Positions 37,629 to 45,200 of a DNA stretch of 64,000 nt are shown in pieces. Origin of the DNA: Mitsuaria sp. PDC51. Lineage in GTDB: Bacteria > Pseudomonadota > Gammaproteobacteria > Burkholderiales > Burkholderiaceae_C. The translations under genes were made by a program, and so were the position numbers. Each line of letters starts with the position of its first letter. The first letter of the stretch is position 1. The DNA lies in assembly GCF_900113225.1 (NCBI RefSeq), contig NZ_FOZE01000001.1, positions 620,001 to 684,000 of the forward strand. Direction: 5' to 3'. Below the pieces are notes generated by a model. The model worked only from the letters and a program-made list of their open reading frames with translations, was not told where the DNA came from and did not search any database.

Positions 37629-39092
37629 ATGCTCCTGACCCTGGTCATCCTTTACCTGCTTGTCACCATCGCGATCGGCCTGTGGGCCGCCAAGCGGGTG
37701 AAGAACACGGCGGACTTCGCCATCGCCGGCCGGCACCTGCCGCTGGTGATGATCATCACCACCACCTTCGCGACCTGGTTCGGCTCCGAGACGGTGCTGG
37801 GCATCCCGGCCAAGTTCGTGCAGTCGGGCCTGAACGGCGTGGTCGAGGATCCGTTCGGCGCGGGTTCGTGCCTGATCCTGGTGGGCCTGTTCTTCGCGGC
37901 CAGGCTCTACAAGATGACGCTGCTGACGATCAGCGACTACTACCGCGAGCGCTACGGCCGCGTGGTCGAGGTGGTCTGCAGCTTCATCATCATCCTGTCC
38001 TACCTCGGCTGGGTGGCGGCGCAGGTGACCGCGCTGGGGCTGGTGTTCAAGCTGCTGTCCGGCGGCGCGATCAGCATCCCGGTGGGCATGATGATCGGCA
38101 CGGCGTCGATCCTGGCCTACACGCTGTTCGGCGGCATGTGGTCGGTGGCGGTGACCGACTTCATCCAGATGATCATCCTGGTGGTGGGGCTGTCGCTGAT
38201 CGCCTGGTTCGCGGCCGACATGGCCGGCGGCGCCGACAAGGTCATCGCGCTGGCGTCGAGCCAGGACATGTTCCGCTTCCTGCCCGAGCCGAGCTTCCAC
38301 GACGTCGTGTTCTTCGTCGGCGCGGCCATCACGATGATGCTGGGATCGATCCCGCAGCAGGACGTGTTCCAGCGCGTCATGTCCGCCAAGGACGTCAAGG
38401 CGGCGACCCGCGGCCCGGTCATCGGCGGCATCTGCTACATCCTGTTCGCCTTCGTGCCGATGTTCATCGTCGTGAGCGCGCTGATCATCATGCCCACCGA
38501 GGCCAAGCAGCTGATCGCCGAGGACCCCCAGCAGGTGATCCCCACGCTGGTGATCGACAAGATGCCCTTCGTGATGCAGGTGATCTTCTTCGGCGCGCTG
38601 CTGTCGGCGCTGAAGTCGACCGCCTCGGCCACGCTGCTGGCGCCGTCGGTGACCTTCGTCGAGAACATCTGGCGCCAGTTCTTCCCGCGCGTGTCCGACA
38701 AGCAGGAACTGCGCACGATGCGCATCGCGGTGCTGCTGTTCTCGGTCTGCGTCTGCGCCTACGCGATCGCGCTGCAGGGCACGTCGATCTACGAGATGGT
38801 CTCCAGCGCCTACCAGGTCACGCTGGTCGGCGCCTTCGTCCCGCTGGTGTTCGGCCTCTACTGGAAGCGCGCGACGACGCAGGGCGCGATCTTCGCGATC
38901 GTGCTGGGCGTGCTGACCTGGATCCTGTTCCTGATGACGCCGGCGGGCGAGCAGTTCCCGGCCCAGCTGGCGGGCCTGCTGGCCGGCATCGTGGGCATGC
39001 TGGTGGGCTCGCTGGGGCCGCAGGCGATCCGCGACGTGCACGGCAGCCACCACCGCCTGGCCGGTGCGGCGCCGGCGGGCCACTCTATATAA
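37629..39092 (+). CDS. Sodium:solute symporter (SSS family)
   Basis: Integral-membrane transporter of 487 residues with about 13 hydrophobic helices. TTTFATWFGSETVLGIPAKFVQSGLNG (about 45-70), ISDYYRERYG and the central GSIPQQDVFQRVMSAKDVKAATRGPVIGG segment are typical of SSS symporters. The last matches the conserved family signature around helix 8. The substrate is unknown; proline, pantothenate or organic acids are all possible. Its stop codon lies inside the TATATAAT element before the next gene. Confidence 0.88.
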   Translation: MLLTLVILYLLVTIAIGLWAAKRVKNTADFAIAGRHLPLVMIITTTFATWFGSETVLGIPAKFVQSGLNGVVEDPFGAGSCLILVGLFFAARLYKMTLLTISDYYRERYGRVVEVVCSFIIILSYLGWVAAQVTALGLVFKLLSGGAISIPVGMMIGTASILAYTLFGGMWSVAVTDFIQMIILVVGLSLIAWFAADMAGGADKVIALASSQDMFRFLPEPSFHDVVFFVGAAITMMLGSIPQQDVFQRVMSAKDVKAATRGPVIGGICYILFAFVPMFIVVSALIIMPTEAKQLIAEDPQQVIPTLVIDKMPFVMQVIFFGALLSALKSTASATLLAPSVTFVENIWRQFFPRVSDKQELRTMRIAVLLFSVCVCAYAIALQGTSIYEMVSSAYQVTLVGAFVPLVFGLYWKRATTQGAIFAIVLGVLTWILFLMTPAGEQFPAQLAGLLAGIVGMLVGSLGPQAIRDVHGSHHRLAGAAPAGHSI

Positions 39093-39093
39093 T
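39086..39093 (+). promoter_or_regulatory. Likely -10 element for the fmdB-DUF502 genes
   Basis: TATATAAT contains a perfect TATAAT (39088-39093), 30 bases before the fmdB-like ATG, in otherwise very GC-rich DNA. The TAA stop of the symporter gene is embedded in it. No -35 consensus is seen 17 bases upstream, so it may rely on an extended or activator-dependent promoter. Confidence 0.5.
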
Positions 39094-39122
39094 TTCGGGT
39101 TTTTGACCCGGTAGTCCCTCAA

Positions 39123-39467
39123 ATGCCGATCTACGCCTATCGCTGCGGCGCCTGCGGCCACGCCAAAGACGTGCTGCAGAAGCTGTCCGACGCTCCGCTG
39201 ACCGTCTGCCCCGCCTGCGGCGCGGAGAGTTTCTCGAAGCAGGTCACTGCCGCCGGTTTCCAGCTCAAGGGCTCGGGCTGGTACGTGACGGACTTCCGCG
39301 GCGGATCGGGCGGCGCCAGCGCACCGGCGTCGCCGGCCGCCGCGCCGGCCACGGGCGGCGAGGCCGCCCCGGCCTCCGGCGGGACCGCCGCCGCCTCGTC
39401 CGAGTCCTCCTCCGGCACGTCGGCCCCGTCGGGCACCGCCTGCGGCGGTTCCTGCGCCTGCCACTGA
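39123..39467 (+). CDS. FmdB-family zinc-ribbon protein
   Basis: Small protein of 114 residues. The first 40 hold two CxxC pairs (YRCGACGHAKDV and VCPACGAESF) that bind zinc, then FQLKGSGWYVTDFRGG, the FmdB/CxxC-CxxC-SSSS regulatory family signature. The remaining 55 residues are an Ala/Ser/Gly-rich tail ending in CGGSCACH. The family has no settled function. In Burkholderiales it precedes DUF502 and aspS as here. Confidence 0.9.
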   Translation: MPIYAYRCGACGHAKDVLQKLSDAPLTVCPACGAESFSKQVTAAGFQLKGSGWYVTDFRGGSGGASAPASPAAAPATGGEAAPASGGTAAASSESSSGTSAPSGTACGGSCACH

Positions 39468-39487
39468 CGCCGAGGCCGGACCCAGGC

Positions 39488-40162
39488 ATGAGAAAGTACA
39501 TCATCACCGGCCTGCTGGTCTGGCTCCCGCTCGCGATCACCGTCTGGGTCCTGCTGTGGATCCTCGGCATGATCGACGGCGTCTTCGTCTGGCTGCTGTC
39601 GGCGGTCGGCGCGGTGCTGCCGCTGTCGGCGCAGACCTCGCTCAAGCAGCTGCATGACATCCCCGGCCTGGGGGTGGTCGTCATGGTCGCGCTGCTGATG
39701 CTGACCGGCATGTTCGTGGCGAACATCTTCGGCCAGTGGTGGCTGCGTCAATGGGACCGGCTGCTCTACAAGATCCCCATCGTCAAGAGCATCTACAGCT
39801 CGGTCAAGCAGGTCTCGGACACGCTGTTCTCCTCCAGCGGCAACGCCTTCCGCGAAGCCGTGCTGGTGCCGTACCCGCACCAGGGCTCGTGGACCATCGC
39901 CTTCGTCACCGGCAAGCCCGGCGGCGAGGTGGCCCAGCAGCTGGGCACGCTCAGCGGCGCGGAGCCGGAGGAGCATGTCGCGCTGTACGTGCCGACGACG
40001 CCGAACCCGACCTCCGGCTTCTTCCTGATGATGCCCCGCGCGCAATTGCGGCCTTTGGCGATGAGCGTCGATGAGGCGCTCAAATACATCATCTCGATGG
40101 GGGTGGTCGCTCCTCAGGGGGAGCCGGCCATCGTCCTGCCGAGCGAGGTCGCCCGAAATTGA
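39488..40162 (+). CDS. DUF502 family membrane protein
   Basis: Inner-membrane protein of 224 residues with two N-terminal helices (about 4-35 and 55-80). KQLHDIPGLGVVVMVALLMLTGM, LYKIPIVKSIYSSVKQVSDTLF and FREAVLVPYPHQGSWTIAFVTG, then YVPTTPNPTSGFFLMMPR, are the family hallmarks. Its function is unknown; the invariant link to aspS in betaproteobacteria is a synteny observation. GGCCGGACCCAGG precedes the ATG. Confidence 0.9.
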   Translation: MRKYIITGLLVWLPLAITVWVLLWILGMIDGVFVWLLSAVGAVLPLSAQTSLKQLHDIPGLGVVVMVALLMLTGMFVANIFGQWWLRQWDRLLYKIPIVKSIYSSVKQVSDTLFSSSGNAFREAVLVPYPHQGSWTIAFVTGKPGGEVAQQLGTLSGAEPEEHVALYVPTTPNPTSGFFLMMPRAQLRPLAMSVDEALKYIISMGVVAPQGEPAIVLPSEVARN

Positions 40163-40167
40163 CCGGG

Positions 40168-40212
40168 CTGAGCGCCCCGGCAAGCGCTCAGTCCTGAGGG
40201 TCCGCGGGACCC
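40168..40212 (+). other. Two hairpins in the DUF502-aspS gap
   Basis: CTGAGCGC and GCGCTCAG (40168-40175 with 40184-40191) form an 8-bp stem six bases after the DUF502 stop, followed by a 6-bp stem at 40198-40212. There is no T-run. They could be weak termination or an aspS leader element. Confidence 0.35.
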
Positions 40213-40326
40213 CGCCAGCGCCCATTCCCTGAATCCGTCCTTCCCGCGCCGGCCGCGCGCGTTGCGATCCGCATCGACGCCCCGCCGCCAGCGCCGTCCC
40301 GACACTCGAAATTTCCGGAGAACCCC

Positions 40327-42120
40327 ATGCGTACCTGCTATGCCGGCCAAGTCAGCGAGAAGCTGCTGGACCAGACCGTGACCCTGATGGGCTGGGCCCA
40401 TCGCCGCCGCGACCATGGCGGCGTGATCTTCATCGACCTGCGCGACCGTGAAGGCCTGGTCCAGATCGTCTGCGACCCGGACCGCCCCGAGATGTTCAAG
40501 GTGGCCGAAGAGGTCCGCAACGAGTTCTGCGTGAAGATCGTCGGCAAGGTGCGCGCGCGCCCGGCCGGCACCGAGAACGCCAACCTGGTCAGCGGCAAGG
40601 TCGAGGTGCTGTGCCACGAGCTGGAAGTGCTGAACCCGTCGGTGACGCCGGCCTTCCCGCTGGACGACGAGAACATCTCCGAGACGACGCGCCTGACGCA
40701 TCGCGTGCTGGACCTGCGCCGCCCGTACATGCAGAACAACCTGATGCTGCGCTACCGCGTGGCGATGGAGGCGCGCAAGTTCCTGGACGAGCACGGCTTC
40801 GTCGACATCGAGACCCCGATGCTGACCAAGAGCACGCCCGAAGGTGCGCGCGACTACCTGGTCCCGTCGCGGGTGCATGACGGCATGTTCTTCGCGCTGC
40901 CGCAGTCGCCGCAGCTGTTCAAGCAGCTGCTGATGGTGGCGGGCTTCGACCGCTACTACCAGATCACCAAGTGCTTCCGCGACGAGGACCTGCGCGCCGA
41001 CCGCCAGCCCGAGTTCACGCAGATCGATATCGAGACCTCGTTCCTGAACGAGGAAGAGATCCGCGCGATGTTCGAGGGCATGATCCGCCACGTCTTCCGC
41101 AAGGCGCTGAACGTCGAGCTGGGCGACTACCCGGTCATGAAGTACGCCGAGGCCATGCACCGCTTCGGCTCGGACAAGCCCGACCTGCGTGTGAAGCTCG
41201 AGTTCACCGAGCTGACCGACGTGATGGGCGACGTCGACTTCAAGGTCTTCTCCGGTCCGGCCACGACGCCGGGCGGCCGCGTGGTCGCGCTGCGCGTGCC
41301 GGGCGGCGCGACGATGAGCCGCGGCGAGATCGACAGCTACACCGAGTTCGTGAAGATCTACGGCGCCAAGGGCCTGGCCTGGATCAAGGTCAACGAGACG
41401 GCCAAGGGCCGCGAGGGCCTGCAATCGCCGATCGTGAAGAACCTGCACGACAAGGCGGTGGCCGACATCCTGTCGCGCACCGGCGCCCAGGACGGCGACC
41501 TGATCTTCTTCGGCGCCGACAAGGCCAAGATCGTCAACGACGCCATCGGCGGGCTGCGCCTGAAGATCGGTCACAGCGAGTTCGGCAAGTCCACCGGCCT
41601 GTTCGAGGACAAGTGGGCGCCGCTGTGGGTGGTCGACTTCCCGATGTTCGAGGAAGACGAGGAGAACAAGCGCTGGGCCGCGGTCCATCACCCGTTCACC
41701 GCGCCGAAGGACGGCCATGAGGACCTGATGGTCACCGACCCCGGCAAGTGCGTGGCCAAGGCCTACGACATGGTGCTCAACGGCTGGGAACTGGGCGGTG
41801 GCTCGGTGCGTATCCACCGCGCCGACGTGCAGGCCAAGGTCTTCGAGGCGCTCAACATCAGCCCCGAGGAGCAGCGCGTGAAGTTCGGCTTCCTGCTGGA
41901 TGCGCTGCAGTACGGCGCGCCGCCGCACGGCGGCCTGGCCTTCGGCCTGGACCGCCTGGTCACGCTGATGACCAAGGCCGAGTCCATCCGCGACGTGATC
42001 GCCTTCCCGAAGACGCAGCGCGCGCAGTGCCTGTTGACCGGCGCGCCGTCCTACGTCGACGAGAAGCAGCTGCGCGAGCTGCACATCCGCTTGCGCAACC
42101 CGGGCGCGGCTTCGGCCTGA
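40327..42120 (+). CDS. aspS: Aspartate--tRNA ligase
   Basis: Class II aminoacyl-tRNA synthetase of 597 residues. The OB-fold anticodon domain starts [31 protein letters not shown]; motif 1 and 2 regions include [67 protein letters not shown]; motif 3 is [18 protein letters not shown] insertion lies between about 290 and 400. This long bacterial form may be discriminating or not; that depends on residues I did not resolve. GGAG precedes the ATG. Confidence 0.97.
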   Translation: MRTCYAGQVSEKLLDQTVTLMGWAHRRRDHGGVIFIDLRDREGLVQIVCDPDRPEMFKVAEEVRNEFCVKIVGKVRARPAGTENANLVSGKVEVLCHELEVLNPSVTPAFPLDDENISETTRLTHRVLDLRRPYMQNNLMLRYRVAMEARKFLDEHGFVDIETPMLTKSTPEGARDYLVPSRVHDGMFFALPQSPQLFKQLLMVAGFDRYYQITKCFRDEDLRADRQPEFTQIDIETSFLNEEEIRAMFEGMIRHVFRKALNVELGDYPVMKYAEAMHRFGSDKPDLRVKLEFTELTDVMGDVDFKVFSGPATTPGGRVVALRVPGGATMSRGEIDSYTEFVKIYGAKGLAWIKVNETAKGREGLQSPIVKNLHDKAVADILSRTGAQDGDLIFFGADKAKIVNDAIGGLRLKIGHSEFGKSTGLFEDKWAPLWVVDFPMFEEDEENKRWAAVHHPFTAPKDGHEDLMVTDPGKCVAKAYDMVLNGWELGGGSVRIHRADVQAKVFEALNISPEEQRVKFGFLLDALQYGAPPHGGLAFGLDRLVTLMTKAESIRDVIAFPKTQRAQCLLTGAPSYVDEKQLRELHIRLRNPGAASA

Positions 42121-42160
42121 TCGCCGGGCACGGTGGCCTTCCCGCCACCGTCGCGCCAGG

Positions 42161-42203
42161 AACAACGCCCCGAGGCTCAGGCCGTCGGGGCGTTGTTGTT
42201 TCT
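42161..42203 (+). terminator. Rho-independent terminator of aspS
   Basis: AACAACGCCCCGA (42161-42173) pairs perfectly with TCGGGGCGTTGTT (42185-42197); the loop can form a further GGC/GCC pair. GTTTC follows. A smaller hairpin, CGGTGGC/GCCACCG, sits just upstream at 42131-42150. It lies between aspS and the convergent giant gene. Confidence 0.85.
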
Positions 42204-42243
42204 GCGGCGGCATGGCGCGTGCCGCGCTAACCGCGCAGGGCCG

Positions 42244-45200
42244 TCAGAGCACCGCCTGGCCGGCCCCCGTCAGGACGGTGATCGTGTCGGTGGGCCGCAG
42301 GTCCGCCAGCGTGATCGTCAGCTCGGGCTGGTTGAAGTCGCCATTGCCGTGGGCGTCGATCAGCAGCTCGACCTGACCCTGCGCATCGACGCCGCGGCGG
42401 ATGAAGCGGTCCTCGCCGCCGGCGGGGACGCCGCGCAGCAGCTGCGTCAGGTCGAGCCGGTCGCCCTGGGCATTGCTGTAGTCCAGCACCGTGTCATGAC
42501 CGGTCTGGCCGGCCTGCCAGCGGAAGGTGTCGGCGCCGCCACCGCCGATCAGCACGTCGTTGCGCGAGCTGGCGACGATCACGTCGTTGCGCTGGCTGCC
42601 GATGACCATCGTTTCCAGGTGGTCGCCGCTGTGCTGGAACTCGCGGCCATCGAGGATCAGCCGGTCCCCCGCGTCCATCTGCACCACCAGCGGCGCATCG
42701 CCGTTGGCCGCCAGCGTGGCCGAGGTCAGCGTCAGCGTGTTGGCCGCGCCGTTGTCCATCCACACCTGGGCCAGGCCCTTTACGCCGCCGGAGAAGGCGC
42801 CGAAGTCGACGTTGGCGTCGCCTGAGACGTACAGCGCGTCATGGCCCAGCAGGCCGTCGATGCGGCTCACCTCGCGCTCGCCCGAATAGGTCAGCACGTC
42901 GTTGCCGGCGGTGCCCAGCAGCGACTGCACGGCCGGGGTGGCGGCGCCGTCCTTGTCGAGGAAGACGAGGAACTCGTTGTACATGGCCTGCTGGTAATAG
43001 GCGGTGTCGGTGCCATTCGCCCAGTTGCCGTGCCAGCCGAGCTTCCACTGCGCGCTGGTCGGGAACTGACTCGGCAGCGTGCCGTCGGAGGCCACCCGGA
43101 TTCCCTCCTCGAAGATGACCTGCTTCGCATCGACGTAGTTCAGCGAGGCGGTGCCGGCGCCCGCGTTCCCGGCGTGGGCCTCGAAAACGACGTCATTGGC
43201 ATGGCCCAGCAGCGCATTGCTCGACGGCAGCGGCTGCACGAGGCGACCATCCCCGCTGGCTGTCATGACGTCGAAGTAGTAGTTGTTCCAGGCGGGGTAA
43301 TGGCTGCTGAGCCGGTCGTTGTCGGTGCCGCCCAGGTTGAACAGCGTGCCGAAGCCCGTGCCTTCGGACTGGACCTTGGTGTAGACCGCCACGCTCCGCC
43401 AGTCGTCCGCCGCGACGCCGTTGGCCACCATGTAGTCGTTGTTCTTGCCGTTGCGACCGTTGTTGAAGCTGATGGCGGCTGAGCCATCGGCGCGCTGCAC
43501 GACCTGTCCCGCGTCGACGATGACGCCCTGCCTGGCCAGGTCCGTCTGCGTCATGTCACGCCCGTTGCCGGACTGGTCGTACCACTGGGTCACGAAGCCC
43601 TTGTCCGAGGCGCCGCGGCCGACGAAGTCGAGCAACGCGGTGCGATCGAGCTCGCCATTGAGGTCGAAGCCGATGTCCTGCTCGGCGTTGTCGGAACCGC
43701 GCCGCACCCGGATCGCGAAGTCGTTCTGGTGCGGGTTCAGGTCGCGCAGGCCGTAGGCCGCCTGCAGCCGGTTGACGTCGATCTCGTTGATGTTGCCGAT
43801 GCCCAGGCCGTCGGCGATCCGTCCCGCCGTCGCGTCCTCCAACCGGACGACGACCTTCTCGTTCACCTCGCGGTAGTGGTCGCCGTTCACCGTGAAGCGG
43901 ACCAGCTTGCTGGTCTCGCCCGCGGCGAAGCTGAGCAGGCCGGTGCTGGCGCCGCTGAAGTCGGCGGCCGAGGCGAGGGCGGCACCGCTCGAGCCGGCCG
44001 AGCTGGCGCCGCGGTCCACGGCGAAACGGACGCTGCCGGCCTCGCTCAGGTCGCCGTCGCGGGTGACCATGAACACCATCTCGCGGCTGCCGTCGGTGCC
44101 TTCGATCACATGCGAGTCGGAGATGCTGTACGTGGCGCCCGCGGTCACGCTGTCGGCGGTCTTCACCGTCACGTTGCCCGCCAGGTCGGCCGACGTGACC
44201 CGCACGTGCACCGGGTCGCCGGCGTCGAAGCGGTGGCGTTCGCCCGCCACCGGCGTGGCCGTGGCGGTGTCCACGCGCCACTGGCCGGCGGCGTCGGAGT
44301 GGGTCACGTAGCGCAGCTCGTAGCCGTTGGCGATGTTGTCGTCGGTGTCGATCTCGACGGTCACCTCGACCCGCGCGTCCGTCGTGCCGGACAGCACCGG
44401 ACGGGGCTGGACCGTGTCGCCGATGGCCACCACGCTGGCCGGCGGATGCGTGTCGACGGTGAGCTCGAGCGCGCCGGAGGTCAGGCCATCGGCCACGGCG
44501 CCGAAGCGGTACACGCCGTCCTCGAGCCCGGCGCCGGCGAGCTGCAATTCCCACCGGCCGTTCCCGTCCGCCACGACCGTGCCCAGGACTTCGTTGCCGG
44601 CCATCACGCCGTCGCCGTCGGCGTCGAGGAACACCGTGACCGTCGCTCCCGCCGCGGCGTAGCCCTTGAGGATCAGCGGCGCCGCGGCGGAGCCGTTGGC
44701 CGAGGTGACGCCGTCGTACGGCGACAGGCCGGAGTCGCTGTCGCGGCTGAGCAGGATGGCGGGCGTGCCGGCGGGCCGCACCTCCAGCGTCACCTGCGAG
44801 GCCACGGCGCTGACGTTGCCCGCCAGGTCGGTGGCGCTGATCTCGACACGGCGTGTGCCCACCACGGCGCCCGCGCCCGCGCTGTAGGCCAGCTGCTCCA
44901 GCAGCGCGCGCGTCATGTCCGCGGTGAGCGTCATCGACGGGACGACGGTGAACAGCACCGTGCCGTCCGGCGAGCGCTCGCAGGTGATGCCGTAGCGCAG
45001 TCCGGGCGTCGAGGTGGTGGCCTCGACGGACGAGGCGGTCCCCATGCTCAGCATGCCGGCGGTCTGTTCCGGGTCGGCGCGGTCATACAGGCCGAAGCGC
45101 TCCAGGCGGTCGGCGTTGGCGGGGTCGTCCGCATCGGTCGCGACGAAGGCGCCGTCCACCTCGCTGCTGAAGCGGAACTGGAGGCGGACGATGCCGTGGG

